A stretch of DNA of 49,150 nucleotides from Flavobacteriales bacterium (GCA_003232435.1 QIJL01000403.1:1-49150); one strand, 5' to 3'; positions 1 through 8,852 are shown, counted from the stretch's first letter. The notes: generated by a model not told the origin, from the letters alone. Made by a program: numbers and translations.

Positions 1-866
1 AGTTCTTTTATTTCAGCTTTTGTTGTTTTAGGGCGAACGTGAATTTCAAGATCGAACCAGTTTGGATGCTTTTCTTTTACGGCGACTGTGTTGGAGCGTG
101 TGTTGTTGAAGTAGGTTGATGAGACGTAGTCTCTCGACTTTTGAACAGAGTAAGTTTCCTCTTTAATTCTCTTAATGAGTTCTTTTTGGTCTTTAAGTGG
201 GGCTCGCATGACTGCATGTAGATGTCCCTCCGTTACGGTGTCGGAGCTTGTGAAGTAAACTTCAATTGCCTCTTTACTTAGGCGCTCAAGTAGCCGCAGG
301 GTCTTGACGATGGATGTCCGGGTGATTCCAAGTTCCGCAGACATTTTTGTTTGGTTTTTGAAAATCTTTTTTTCGAGGAGGGCTTTAAATGACAGTGCTT
401 TTTCAATGGGGTTTAAACTATCTCGATTTATGTTTTCAACAACAGAAATCTTATAGGCTTGTGCTGCCGTAACATCCTTTATGATGGATTCGATTGTCTT
501 ATGCTTAAGTGATTGACAGGCTCTCCACCTGCGCTCTCCAGCGATAATTTCGTAAAGATCGGGTTCAACTCTTCGGATTACAATGGGTTCGATTAAGCCG
601 ACCTTGGGGTCTGAGATAGATTGAACCAGTGCTGCAAAGGTAGTCGGGTTGAAAATTCTTCGGGGTTGGTCAGGGTTTGGACGAATCAGGTTAATTGGAA
701 CAGCAACCACAGATTCTGTGGATCTTGGCACATCTTCCGGTTTGGTTTGTTTTTTTAAGTTGAGTTCCCAGGGGCGGTGGGAAGAAGTTTTTTTATCAAG
801 TTTGTTCCATCCGGCATCGTTGGCTGGTTTCGTTTTTATTTTTTGAGGATCTTTTTTATTGGGCAT
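1..866 (-). CDS. parB: ParB partition protein (partial, C-terminus beyond window)
   Basis: Centromere-binding protein of a ParAB segregation system. I translated it by hand because it runs off the window: 288 codons remain open from the ATG at 864-866 to base 1. Visible in order are a Lys-rich N-terminus, the ParB N-terminal motif RPNPDQPRRIF, the CTP-binding GERR box (EIIAGERRWRA) and a helix-turn-helix around KMSAELGITRTSIVKTLRLL. It overlaps the end of parA by 11 bases, so the two are translationally linked. The likely binding sites are the palindromes at 2027-2070 and 2165-2202. The C-terminal dimerisation domain is missing only because the window ends. Confidence 0.9.
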   Translation of the reverse strand, partial: MPNKKDPQKIKTKPANDAGWNKLDKKTSSHRPWELNLKKQTKPEDVPRSTESVVAVPINLIRPNPDQPRRIFNPTTFAALVQSISDPKVGLIEPIVIRRVEPDLYEIIAGERRWRACQSLKHKTIESIIKDVTAAQAYKISVVENINRDSLNPIEKALSFKALLEKKIFKNQTKMSAELGITRTSIVKTLRLLERLSKEAIEVYFTSSDTVTEGHLHAVMRAPLKDQKELIKRIKEETYSVQKSRDYVSSTYFNNTRSNTVAVKEKHPNWFDLEIHVRPKTTKAEIKE

Positions 867-1884
867 TGTTCAGCACCTCAAAATTAGTGTTTATAATCTC
901 TTGTGTAAAAGCGTGGATGTCATTTGCTCCGTTACTTTTTGGGGCAAATGTAAACACAGGCGACATGTTTTTGGCTGACTCTGCAAGGTGAGTGCTTCGA
1001 CTAATGACTGTCTTTAATAGTTGTCCTTTGTAGTTACCATCTTGAAGTCGTCCAAGCGATTGTTGGCAAATGTTGTTTCGGATGTCAAAGTTATTAGCGA
1101 CTAATTTAATCAATGGGGCAGTAATTGGAATTTGCTTGAAATAGTCTTGTAAGGTCTCGATGGTTTCCTGTAGGAGTGAGAGGGAATGGTGAGATAAGAA
1201 GTCTGTTAGTATCGGAGCAATGATCACGTCAGATGCAAATATCCCGTTGACATTTAGGAGGTCGATAGAAGGCGGCGCGTCCAAAATAATGAAATCGTAG
1301 TTGTGCTTGATGGGTTTAATTAGATTGCTCAGGCGGTTAAATTTTCTTTCAACGCTGGTCTCTGATGCAATCACGAGTGAGACTGCTGTGACATCAAGCG
1401 AAGATGGGATCAAGTCAAGAGTTGGGGAGAGGGGTATAATCGTTTCTTTCATGGATGCTGCTTCATCGTCTTCCCCATAGAAAACATTCCAAAGTGTGTT
1501 TAAGTTTTCTTCGTCGGCGTTAGGAATGCCGAAACACGTTGTGAGATGTGATTGGCCATCAAGGTCAATGGCCAATACTCGATAACCGATACGCGAGAGA
1601 GCCCCGGCAAGGTTAAAACTAAGTGTGGTTTTTCCAACACCCCCTTTGACCAACCAAAAAAATATTGATAGGGGGGTGCGTTTTGAAAGTGGTCGAAATC
1701 GTTCCCTGGCTTCAAGAATATGAGAAATGTTATAGCGACGTCTCGTAGATTTACCCCAGGGGAGGCGATCAGGAGCTAAACCTTCTTTTTCCCATTTGAT
1801 GACTAAGCTTTGTGAGACCCCAAGGATATCTGAAAATTCTTGACGGTTCATGGTGTAATTTTGTGTTAATTCAATAGGATTCAT
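856..1884 (-). CDS. parA: ParA-family partition ATPase with N-terminal helix-turn-helix
   Basis: A 342-residue Walker-type ATPase that positions plasmid copies with ParB. Residues about 12-65 form a MerR-like DNA-binding segment (ILGVSQSLVIKWEKEG, then RRRYN). The deviant Walker A motif KGGVGKTT lies at 80-87, followed by AIDLDGQSHLTTCFGI and IILDAPPS, both standard ParA blocks. An N-terminal HTH is the type Ia arrangement, in which ParA also represses its own promoter; the inverted repeat at 1900-1935 is the obvious target. Start choice is soft: neither ATG 1884 nor ATG 1851 has a good ribosome site. Confidence 0.93.
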   Translation of the reverse strand: MNPIELTQNYTMNRQEFSDILGVSQSLVIKWEKEGLAPDRLPWGKSTRRRYNISHILEARERFRPLSKRTPLSIFFWLVKGGVGKTTLSFNLAGALSRIGYRVLAIDLDGQSHLTTCFGIPNADEENLNTLWNVFYGEDDEAASMKETIIPLSPTLDLIPSSLDVTAVSLVIASETSVERKFNRLSNLIKPIKHNYDFIILDAPPSIDLLNVNGIFASDVIIAPILTDFLSHHSLSLLQETIETLQDYFKQIPITAPLIKLVANNFDIRNNICQQSLGRLQDGNYKGQLLKTVISRSTHLAESAKNMSPVFTFAPKSNGANDIHAFTQEIINTNFEVLNNAQ

Positions 1885-1899
1885 AGTGTGCGGCCAAGT

Positions 1900-1935
1900 G
1901 TAAGTAAAATGCCTACAAAGAAGATAATTACTTAC
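1900..1935. promoter_or_regulatory. Inverted repeat GTAAGTAA-N20-TTACTTAC, candidate ParA operator
   Basis: Perfect 8-base arms at 1900-1907 and 1928-1935 lie between the putative parAB -10 box and the parA start codon. The position and dyad symmetry suggest a binding site for the N-terminal HTH of ParA. This is inference from placement; no binding motif is known to me for this protein. Confidence 0.4.
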
Positions 1936-1961
1936 ATACCAAGAGAAATAGAATAAGTCAA
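1933..1961 (-). promoter_or_regulatory. Putative sigma-70 promoter of parAB
   Basis: On the minus strand a TTGACT -35 (1956-1961) is separated by 17 bases from a TATGTA -10 (1933-1938). Transcription would begin near 1926, about 40 bases before the parA start at 1884. The -10 overlaps one arm of the inverted repeat at 1900-1935, which fits autorepression. Confidence 0.5.
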
Positions 1962-2026
1962 TAAAAAACTAATGTATCAAAGGAAATAAGGTTATGGAGG
2001 TTAACGACTGTATAGGCAGAAAAGAG

Positions 2027-2070
2027 ATTTCAGGGGGGGGTGTGGGATGTCCCACACCCCCCCCTGAAAT
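2027..2070. repeat. 44-base perfect palindrome with parS-like core (site 1)
   Basis: Two 21-base arms are perfectly complementary around a two-base centre. The inner 16-mer, TGTGGGATGTCCCACA (2041-2056), has the length and outer TGT...ACA layout of known chromosomal-type parS sites. It lies upstream of parAB and shares a 24-base stretch with site 2, differing in one central base. A stretch of eight G and eight C lies in the arms. It could also form an RNA hairpin at the end of the transfer operon. Confidence 0.55.
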
Positions 2071-2164
2071 TAGACATATGGGTATTGTCCCTAGTCTTGA
2101 AAGTAGGTATTTAAAACATTGATACAACCTCAGATGAGAGGAGAGTAGTAATGAAAAATTCCTA

Positions 2165-2202
2165 AACTTAAGGGGTGTGGGACGTCCCACACCCCTTAAG
2201 TT
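2165..2202. repeat. 38-base perfect palindrome with parS-like core (site 2)
   Basis: The whole 38 bases are self-complementary. The core 16-mer TGTGGGACGTCCCACA (2176-2191) is a perfect palindrome and matches the TGT....ACGT....ACA skeleton of the Bacillus-type parS. The outer arms differ from those of site 1, yet each remains complementary to its partner. The rest of the gap 1962-2332 outside the two palindromes shows no supported gene. Confidence 0.55.
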
Positions 2203-2332
2203 ATCATTTAAGAAAAGGCATATCTCATTTTAAATGTCTACCTTAACAGTGCGTGAGTTGTCTTTACATCTCAGTATTTATGGTGGTTTTCCTTGTTAGA
2301 AAGTTTCATGGTTTAGGTGATAACGTCGCGAC

Positions 2333-2569
2333 CTATCGTCTCATATATTTCCCATGTATTCGATCAGCTACTAAGACTATTTCTGCTTCTGGAACGAGTA
2401 AAATGTTCATCCCTGCAAATGTATGGCCTATACAGCAACCACCTTCATCCATATTCTCTGGATGAGCACAGTCTTGAATGATCCCGTTATCTACCCATAC
2501 TTGTAGCTTGTAGTCATACCCATTCCAAACTCGTTTGTTTTTAATCTCGTCGCAGATTTTTCTTGTCAA
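2333..2569 (-). CDS. Small unknown protein, 78 residues
   Basis: Not recognised. It begins one base after the stop of the 73-residue gene at 2571-2792, so it is probably the last gene of the transfer operon. The product is mixed polar and hydrophobic, without a signal peptide or membrane span, and has two adjacent cysteines (EGGCCIGHTF) in its middle. An antisense frame (2253-2465) is also open but lacks operon context. Confidence 0.5.
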   Translation of the reverse strand: MTRKICDEIKNKRVWNGYDYKLQVWVDNGIIQDCAHPENMDEGGCCIGHTFAGMNILLVPEAEIVLVADRIHGKYMRR

Positions 2570-2570
2570 T

Positions 2571-2792
2571 TTAAGACTCTATGAGGGCGGGATCTTCAGA
2601 AAACGAGATCCTGACCGTTTTGTCGATATGTTGTACAACACATTGGCTCATATATTTCCCAATAGATTCATTTTTCTGATCTGCGGCAAGGGTAATTTTT
2701 GCTTGTTGTGTCGTAGAAAATTGTTTGAGAGAAATTGCATCATCAGGTTTTGGTTTTTTATCATTTTTATCTCTTTGTTTTTGTTCTGGCAT
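2571..2792 (-). CDS. Small hydrophilic unknown protein, 73 residues
   Basis: Not recognised. A good ribosome site (AGGAGAC) precedes the ATG at 2792, and the gene starts 12 bases after the stop of the SPFH gene, so it continues that operon. The N-terminus is strongly charged (KQRDKNDKKPKPDD). The rest looks like a small soluble alpha/beta protein. No signal peptide or membrane segment is visible. Confidence 0.6.
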   Translation of the reverse strand: MPEQKQRDKNDKKPKPDDAISLKQFSTTQQAKITLAADQKNESIGKYMSQCVVQHIDKTVRISFSEDPALIES

Positions 2793-2804
2793 TTTAGTCT
2801 CCTT

Positions 2805-3788
2805 TTAGGATTTTTGAGGGAAGATTCGTGTTTTGGTTGCTTTGTTATCCTGAAACAATTCTTTAATACTCCCAATAGATCCGAGCAGCGCAGTAGCTTC
2901 ATAGGGCACATAGATCACTTTATTGTTTTGCCCAGATACCATTTCCTTGAAGGTTTCAATGTAACGCATAGCAATGAGATATTGAGTTGGATCCCCTTTC
3001 GAGCTTTCAACAGCTTCAGTGATGACATTAATAGCAGCAGCTTCGGCTTCTGACCTTAGTCTCAAGGCTTCTGCTTCTCCAGTTGCTATTTTGACAGCAC
3101 TTGTTTGAATTCCTTCAGCTTTGTAGATGGATGCTTTTTTTTCTCCCTCTGCTTCTAATTCCGTTGCTCGTTTTGTTCGTTCGGCCCGCATCTCTTTTTC
3201 CATTGCATTTTTGATATCTGCGGGGGGGTTAACATTTTGCAGTTCTACACGGGTGACTTTTACACCCCATGAGTTTGTTGCTTCATCAAGAGTGATTTGG
3301 AGGTTTGAGTTAATTTCATCTCGTGAGCTTAATGTTTGATCTAGAGTCTTTTCTCCGATAAAACTACGCAGTGTCGTTTGCGTAAGTTTTTCAAGGGCAT
3401 CAGGAAGGTTTTTAATTTCGTAAAAAGCATCTTTCGTATTGAAGATTTTAAAGTATAAAATTGCATTGATTTTCATGACTACATTATCTTGAGTGATAAC
3501 GTTCTGTTCTGGAAAATCATACACAGTCTCTCGCATATCAATGCGAGCGATGGTTTTTGTTTCAATGACTTTATTTCCATTTAGGTCAGTTCTTATGTAT
3601 TTCCATTCAACTTCTCGAACCGCTTCCATAATGGGCCAAATAAAATTAATCCCTTTATGAAGGACACGGTTAAATGCTCCCATTCTCTCCACTACCATTT
3701 CTTCGGCTTCTTGCACAATGACAAAGCCTTTTAAGGCGAAGACGGCAACAAATAAGAGCAAAAAAACCCAGATAAGAATAGATGCCAT
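2805..3788 (-). CDS. SPFH/band-7 membrane protein (QmcA/stomatin-like)
   Basis: 327 residues from the ATG at 3788, preceded by AAAGGA. An in-frame extension to 3890 runs back into nfeD and is rejected. An N-terminal membrane helix (residues 2-25) is followed by the band-7 domain (FVIVQEAEEMVVERMGAF...) and a long helical coiled-coil segment rich in E, A, K and R (about 190-270). This is the QmcA/stomatin family, which forms oligomeric rings or membrane microdomains. It follows nfeD with a one-base gap, the usual NfeD-SPFH pair. Its position at the end of a type IV secretion operon is unusual. A chaperone or quality-control role for the mating apparatus is inference. Confidence 0.9.
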   Translation of the reverse strand: MASILIWVFLLLFVAVFALKGFVIVQEAEEMVVERMGAFNRVLHKGINFIWPIMEAVREVEWKYIRTDLNGNKVIETKTIARIDMRETVYDFPEQNVITQDNVVMKINAILYFKIFNTKDAFYEIKNLPDALEKLTQTTLRSFIGEKTLDQTLSSRDEINSNLQITLDEATNSWGVKVTRVELQNVNPPADIKNAMEKEMRAERTKRATELEAEGEKKASIYKAEGIQTSAVKIATGEAEALRLRSEAEAAAINVITEAVESSKGDPTQYLIAMRYIETFKEMVSGQNNKVIYVPYEATALLGSIGSIKELFQDNKATKTRIFPQKS

Positions 3789-3789
3789 T

Positions 3790-4242
3790 TTATAAATCCT
3801 TTCTTTTGACGGTAAGTGTTGCACCGGAGATCGCGACAATTTCAACAAGTGTATCGGCTTCGATAATTGTGTTGTCGGACGAAATCCCAATCCAATAACT
3901 TCCTCCAGTAGAAACCCTTCCTAGTTTCATCTTTGGGTCAATCATCTCCATTACCATGGCAGTTTTACCAATCAACGCTGCAGCATTGGTTTGGTTTTCA
4001 GGTTTTGATGGATAGAGGAACTTCAGGGCAAGAGGTCGAATTGTAATGAAAAAGAGTCCAGAACCTGAAAATAGGATTAACCCCTGAATGCCAGGACCCA
4101 GACCAAAGTATGATGCGAGTGCAGAAATTAGGCAGGAGATTCCGACCCCTGCGAGGACAAATCCTGGAATCAAGGTCTCTAAGGTAAGCAGAGATATCCC
4201 AGCAATGAACCAGATTTGCCAAATTTGTAGTGCGTCGATCAC
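3790..4242 (-). CDS. NfeD-like membrane protein
   Basis: 150 residues, GTG start at 4242 with an AAGGA-type ribosome site upstream. Hydrophobic segments at about 10-30, 32-48 and 52-70 are followed by a soluble beta-rich C-terminal domain (LIGKTAMVMEMIDP ... VEIVAISGATLTVKRKDL), the OB-fold of short NfeD proteins. NfeD partners physically with SPFH proteins, and here the partner gene follows after one base. It lacks the N-terminal ClpP-like protease of long NfeD forms. Confidence 0.85.
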   Translation of the reverse strand: MIDALQIWQIWFIAGISLLTLETLIPGFVLAGVGISCLISALASYFGLGPGIQGLILFSGSGLFFITIRPLALKFLYPSKPENQTNAAALIGKTAMVMEMIDPKMKLGRVSTGGSYWIGISSDNTIIEADTLVEIVAISGATLTVKRKDL

Positions 4243-4258
4243 GTTAGCCTTGATTCCT

Positions 4259-4789
4259 TTAGTTAAAAATCATTTCGATTATTTTTGTGTCGCAGACCCG
4301 CTGTAAAGTAGAGTCAAATATGCATGCTTTCCCAACAGCCGTGATGGGCCCGCTAGGAATTGAAACCTTCTTACCGATCTGAGTGCTGGGTTGGTTGCAG
4401 GTAAGAGAGGAAAAACCTCCACTGGGTGTTTCATAAGTGCAAGAGGCTTGACCTGTCGTATTGCAGGTATGGTTTGGCAGTCCGCAATTGAGTCCAAACA
4501 CTTTAGTGAGATTCGAAGTTGTTTTGGGGTTATTTGTTAGGTGAAGCTCAAAGGTATAGATCGAACTGGGTGAACTGAATCCTGTTGTCCAATCTAGGGT
4601 CATGGATTCACCGTCAGATAAATTTGGAGGGAGTATTTCAAATTCATCTAAGACAATAAAATCAGAGGATGAAATATTTGGATTAGAGGGGCTGCTTCCT
4701 CCACTATTCCCACTGCTTCCGCATCCAGAAAGTGTTAGTCCAATGAAAAACACGGTAGCAAAAAGTGAAAGTTGTTTTGAAGGGTTCAT
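4259..4789 (-). CDS. Secreted lipoprotein of unknown function
   Basis: From ATG 4789 (GAGGAAC ribosome site overlapping the end of the previous gene) the product has 176 residues. It has a lipoprotein signal with lipobox LSGC near residue 20, then a Gly/Ser/Asn-rich linker. The mature part has four or more cysteines in short Cys-x(n)-Cys groups (LNCGLPNHTCNTTGQASCTYET), suggesting disulfide bonds. A longer start at 4807 is possible but lacks a ribosome site. It lies between the transglycosylase and nfeD in the transfer operon. Function unknown; a surface or exclusion role is possible but not shown. Confidence 0.75.
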   Translation of the reverse strand: MNPSKQLSLFATVFFIGLTLSGCGSSGNSGGSSPSNPNISSSDFIVLDEFEILPPNLSDGESMTLDWTTGFSSPSSIYTFELHLTNNPKTTSNLTKVFGLNCGLPNHTCNTTGQASCTYETPSGGFSSLTCNQPSTQIGKKVSIPSGPITAVGKACIFDSTLQRVCDTKIIEMIFN

Positions 4790-4793
4790 AATT

Positions 4794-5396
4794 TTAGTTC
4801 CTCTCATATTTGAGTTGGTTTAAGATGGAAATTACTTTTTTTGCGTAGATTATTTGTTTATTTTCGCTAACAGCGTTGTAACAGCCGATGCCTTTCCAGT
4901 TCAGTCCATGTTGACGAATACATTGCGCCAATATCCATGCGCCAACCTTGACGTTTTGGCATGGGTCTCCTAATGATTGCCAGACATCTGATCCCAGTTT
5001 TCTTGCCCATGATGTGTGAATCTGCATCAGGCCAAAATCGTAGTCGGTATTGGATCTAAAGTTAATCGCAAGAGGGTTAAAATCTGATTCGACTTTGGCA
5101 ATTGTCCAGAGTAGCTGAGGTGGAACATTGTAAATTTGTCCAGCTTCCTTGAAACAGAAGGCTTTTGATCGAGCTGGAAGGCATAAAATTCCAATGAGAA
5201 GGATAACGATCACTGCAAGCCTGTGCTTCCTTGGCTTGACATTAACGTTTGTGCGGAGTAGGTTTGATTTGACGTTAATATTTAAGTGAGGGCTTGTCAT
5301 GGTTGGTCTGGGTTTAACGGTTTTATTGAGTGTTTTTATCGTCATATTTCTCAAAAAATTTTCTCCGGTGGGCTTTGTTGGTTTAAGTTCTGTCAT
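4794..5396 (-). CDS. Lytic transglycosylase (VirB1/SLT-like)
   Basis: 200 residues. An N-terminal anchor or signal helix (LAVIVILLIGILCLPA, about 61-76) precedes a soluble-lytic-transglycosylase domain: CFKEAGQIYNVPPQLLWTIA, the catalytic Glu in AKVESDFNPLA, GLMQIHTSW and CYNAVSEN. Such enzymes cut peptidoglycan strands so the secretion channel can cross the wall. It is read just after traG. The start is uncertain: ATG 5396 has no clear ribosome site, and ATG 5300 would give a shorter protein with the same domain. Confidence 0.9.
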   Translation of the reverse strand: MTELKPTKPTGENFLRNMTIKTLNKTVKPRPTMTSPHLNINVKSNLLRTNVNVKPRKHRLAVIVILLIGILCLPARSKAFCFKEAGQIYNVPPQLLWTIAKVESDFNPLAINFRSNTDYDFGLMQIHTSWARKLGSDVWQSLGDPCQNVKVGAWILAQCIRQHGLNWKGIGCYNAVSENKQIIYAKKVISILNQLKYERN

Positions 5397-5498
5397 GAGT
5401 GAATCCGTCTTAGATGACCAAAGACCAACGTATGATCCCTTAGATATGAATAACCCGATAAACCATGGTATTTCTCCAGGCGATGTAGGCTATGAAGA

Positions 5499-8400
5499 TT
5501 AGTGATCGTTAGATGGGTCTTTTTTTTTCGATAACGTGTTCATAGCTTCAGTATTTTCTCTAAAAATTCCTTTAAATTTATCTGCCCCAAATTCATCGCT
5601 GTTGCTCGTTCTTGCTTTGTTGTAGATGTCCTGGGAGAATTTGGAAATGTCGTTTGTAATGAGAGTGGCCATTTCTTCCTGGTTTAATCCAAGGTCTTGT
5701 CCCCTATTGTAGGAAGATCTGATCTGTTGATCGTATTTTGCGGTAAGGAGATCAATGGACTCGTTTTCTCGATGCGACCTCCCCACTGAGGTTCTTGCGG
5801 TTACTCCAGGGATAGGTACATAACCTCCACCTTCATGACTTGTGTGTCCTACATCGCTCCCTTGTAGACTTAGAAACGGTTGCATATCTGTTGAAAGCGC
5901 TCTCGCGGTTGTTGCGACATTGGCATCAAAGGCCTTGGGGTTGAATGTGCTCATTCCAGGGTCGGAGATAAAAGCGGCGAGCCTAGAGTCGTTGTTGAGC
6001 GCCATTTGAGCGCTTGATCCAACTTGGATGCCGTGGTCAACGACTTGTTTTGAGACATCCTCGTTAATATAGCTACTTCCAACCGTTTCTTGGCGATGTG
6101 CCTTAAATATTGCTTCCATTCCGCTTCGGGAGCTTGCAAAGTTCGTTTCTGTTGCAGAGCCTCCAGAATTAACGGATATATTCGTGAGGTTTTCGTTTGT
6201 ATCACTTGAGCTTGAGGTGACTTCGGCGGATTTTCCGGTTGCAGCGGTTGTTCTTAATGCATTTGCAACATGACTTGGCCCATTTTCAGAATTGATTTGT
6301 TCGGCCAGTGCTTCAAGACCTTTTGGCCCAAGCGTTTCTTTTCTAAAGATGCCTTTTCCGACCTCCCCACGGGAGATATCCAGTCCGAGATGTGTGAGGT
6401 TGCCAGACGAATCTTTGACCAGACCTGTTTTGGATCCTCCAGAATTTGATCCGGTAGTATCAAATTCAAATACGTCAGTGTCAGAGTTGAAGCTGGATTT
6501 TCCGGGTGAACCTGAAAACCCCTTGTTCAATGAACCTTCAAATTGAACCTTTTGATTGTCGGTCGAGGTTCCAGTGACCAGAACCTGATCTCCAGTCATT
6601 TTTACTTCGCCGCTTTGTAGGTGAAACGATCCTTGTGGTGTCTCTACAGTAAATCCGTTCCTTGATGTCGGAATTGTGGCATTCGCAAAATCTTCACTGT
6701 TTACCGTTGCGGTATCAGTAGCATGGAACGTCCCCTTGCCTGTATTGGGATTAATATCATATTTTGCGATCATTCCTGGCTTCATGAATTTAGCGGCATT
6801 TCCATGGCCGTTTGCAGTAGCAATTTCTTTTAAATCCTCAATATTGTCATTTGTGACCGGTCCAGCAAATGACATTTGAGAAACTTGGCCTGTTTTTGAA
6901 TCGAATGATTTTCCTGTGAGGTGCATTCCTCGAACGACACCCTGATGTCCCTGATTTTGTGCGAAATCGGCCATCTCTGGCGTAATGAGGTTTCCGGTAG
7001 CGTTAAAGCCTGCGGTCTTACTTGGGGTATCGAGGCCAAGCACTTGTTTCCCGAATTCGCTCTCTCCTTTGACACGTCCGTATCGAGAACTTCGTTCTAA
7101 GTGTTCCGCTTGTTGTCCTGCGGTATTCAAGTTTCCCCCAGCGGTCTCATCCGCAAAATCTTTTCTTCCTCTTGCAGTACCTACTGAAAACTCGGATTCG
7201 GTTTTACCGGTAGCAAAACCAACTTTTTGATCACCCAGGCCTAGACCACTCCCAATGGATTTAGCCCCCGTATTAGTTCTAGCAGTAGTTCGTTGATTGA
7301 AATCAAATTTATGGGCGTTTGACATAACAGGCGGTGCTTGTTCCATCGCATTTATCTTATTGGCAGCGCCTTCAGGTTTTGTAACCTCTCCAGCTTTTTC
7401 TCCCATCTGTTTTGCCGTTCCCGTTTGCAGTGAAGCAAGCTGGGCAAGAGCATGACCACTAACTTTTGTGAAATGAATTGTTAAGACCGTGGCCAACAGG
7501 AGGCCTGACCACCGAATTGCGCCAAAAGCGGCCAGAGTTTTAAGTGCTCCGGTGCCAAAAGATGATATTGCAGTAATACCTAATTGGTATTGCCTGATTT
7601 CTTCAAGCGCTGTATAGGCATAGTCAAGCGCGAACTGATGGGCAATCGCATCAGTCACCCCCCAAGCGGTGAGCCAAAAGAAAAAAGCGACCATGATGCC
7701 GAGCGCTCTAAAAAATATCGGAGTTGGAATAAAAATGACGATTATGGGAACAATCCCGATGGCGATTGCAGTCGTTACTCCCTTAATAATAGGGATCCAT
7801 GCGTTGGCGATAATGCCCGATGACATCATTGCTGTGCCCGTATCCCGAGATCCAAGGATCTGAACTGCTGTGTCTGGGCTGGATGCGAGAACGACATTGT
7901 TTATTTCGTTCGCCACCAGTTTTTGTCGATAGATTTGTTCTATGGGAAAGGGTGACCCTATAAACCAGGAAACCGTCTCTTCAAATGCGTTTTTGCAAGC
8001 AGTCAATTCCGTTGAGATACTTGGGTCAAACCCACTTTCTGCGCACCTGGAACGAATCGTCGAAGAATATTGTGATGGATTCGTAAGGGCTGATTGAATC
8101 CTGGTGTTGGCTTGAGTACAGCTTTGTGTCGCACCTTCCGGGGTTGCATTGTTGTAAAATACAGTAAAAATAGAAGGATTCGTTGCTTGGTCAAAAAGAG
8201 GCAGAAAATCATCCGTATTTGAAAATTGATTTATCGTGAGTGTTGTGCTTGGGCGATTGAGTTCAAAAAAGATGCAATCACTGATATAGTTTTTGACACT
8301 TAGGTGGAGATATTGATCTCCGAGTGTCACCCCTTTTTTGTGTAGGTTCAAGAGCATATCAAACCCAACACCACCAGCTTGGGCTTGATACCCGATAGGA

Positions 8401-8849
8401 TCCCCTGAGGTTGAAACAATGTTGATGAGACCTCTTTCGATTAGATTAAGAATTCCGGAAATAAGAATGATCCCGTTTGGTACACCTGAAACGGGTTTAT
8501 ATTGGTTTTTTACTTCATCGTATATATGGAGTGTGCCTGTGGGGAGAATCAACGAAAAATAAAAAATTAAACCCGCGAAAAAGGGGATAACCCACGAGAA
8601 AGAAGAGAATGGCCCTTGTCGTTCGGAGAAATATGGCGATATGCCTCCAAAAAGAATTCCGAGCACGATGATGGCAAAGAAGAGTCTATGATAAGCATTA
8701 TCGCTGAAGATAAGGGCAATTTTTTCGAAGGCGGTGACAATTGGGCCAAAGCCGTTGTAAGTGTAATATTCCATATCCAAAGCAAAGCTTGGCGAGACAT
8801 AAAAGAGGGAAAAAGATATTGTTAGAAACAAGAGTGCAGAGAACCTCAT
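5499..8849 (-). CDS. traG: TraG mating-pair stabilisation/pilus assembly protein
   Basis: 1116 residues, somewhat longer than F TraG. A signal-like N-terminus is followed by a TraG_N membrane domain (hydrophobic segments near 54-72, 88-108, 120-140, 360-410 and 440-470). From about residue 490 to the end is a long soluble region rich in Gly, Ser, Thr and Asn. In F the N-terminal part helps pilus assembly and the periplasmic C-terminal part acts with TraN in mating-pair stabilisation. It directly follows traH (3-base gap), the conserved H-G order. Confidence 0.93.
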   Translation of the reverse strand: MRFSALLFLTISFSLFYVSPSFALDMEYYTYNGFGPIVTAFEKIALIFSDNAYHRLFFAIIVLGILFGGISPYFSERQGPFSSFSWVIPFFAGLIFYFSLILPTGTLHIYDEVKNQYKPVSGVPNGIILISGILNLIERGLINIVSTSGDPIGYQAQAGGVGFDMLLNLHKKGVTLGDQYLHLSVKNYISDCIFFELNRPSTTLTINQFSNTDDFLPLFDQATNPSIFTVFYNNATPEGATQSCTQANTRIQSALTNPSQYSSTIRSRCAESGFDPSISTELTACKNAFEETVSWFIGSPFPIEQIYRQKLVANEINNVVLASSPDTAVQILGSRDTGTAMMSSGIIANAWIPIIKGVTTAIAIGIVPIIVIFIPTPIFFRALGIMVAFFFWLTAWGVTDAIAHQFALDYAYTALEEIRQYQLGITAISSFGTGALKTLAAFGAIRWSGLLLATVLTIHFTKVSGHALAQLASLQTGTAKQMGEKAGEVTKPEGAANKINAMEQAPPVMSNAHKFDFNQRTTARTNTGAKSIGSGLGLGDQKVGFATGKTESEFSVGTARGRKDFADETAGGNLNTAGQQAEHLERSSRYGRVKGESEFGKQVLGLDTPSKTAGFNATGNLITPEMADFAQNQGHQGVVRGMHLTGKSFDSKTGQVSQMSFAGPVTNDNIEDLKEIATANGHGNAAKFMKPGMIAKYDINPNTGKGTFHATDTATVNSEDFANATIPTSRNGFTVETPQGSFHLQSGEVKMTGDQVLVTGTSTDNQKVQFEGSLNKGFSGSPGKSSFNSDTDVFEFDTTGSNSGGSKTGLVKDSSGNLTHLGLDISRGEVGKGIFRKETLGPKGLEALAEQINSENGPSHVANALRTTAATGKSAEVTSSSSDTNENLTNISVNSGGSATETNFASSRSGMEAIFKAHRQETVGSSYINEDVSKQVVDHGIQVGSSAQMALNNDSRLAAFISDPGMSTFNPKAFDANVATTARALSTDMQPFLSLQGSDVGHTSHEGGGYVPIPGVTARTSVGRSHRENESIDLLTAKYDQQIRSSYNRGQDLGLNQEEMATLITNDISKFSQDIYNKARTSNSDEFGADKFKGIFRENTEAMNTLSKKKDPSNDH

Positions 8850-8852
8850 GTA

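Noticed and set aside
2535-3053. 172-codon rightward frame opposite the SPFH and small genes
   Set aside because: Antisense of a recognised SPFH protein, with no ribosome site and Phe-rich shadow composition.
5299-5502. Small rightward membrane-like frame
   Set aside because: Antisense to the transglycosylase N-terminus and the end of traG; no ribosome site.
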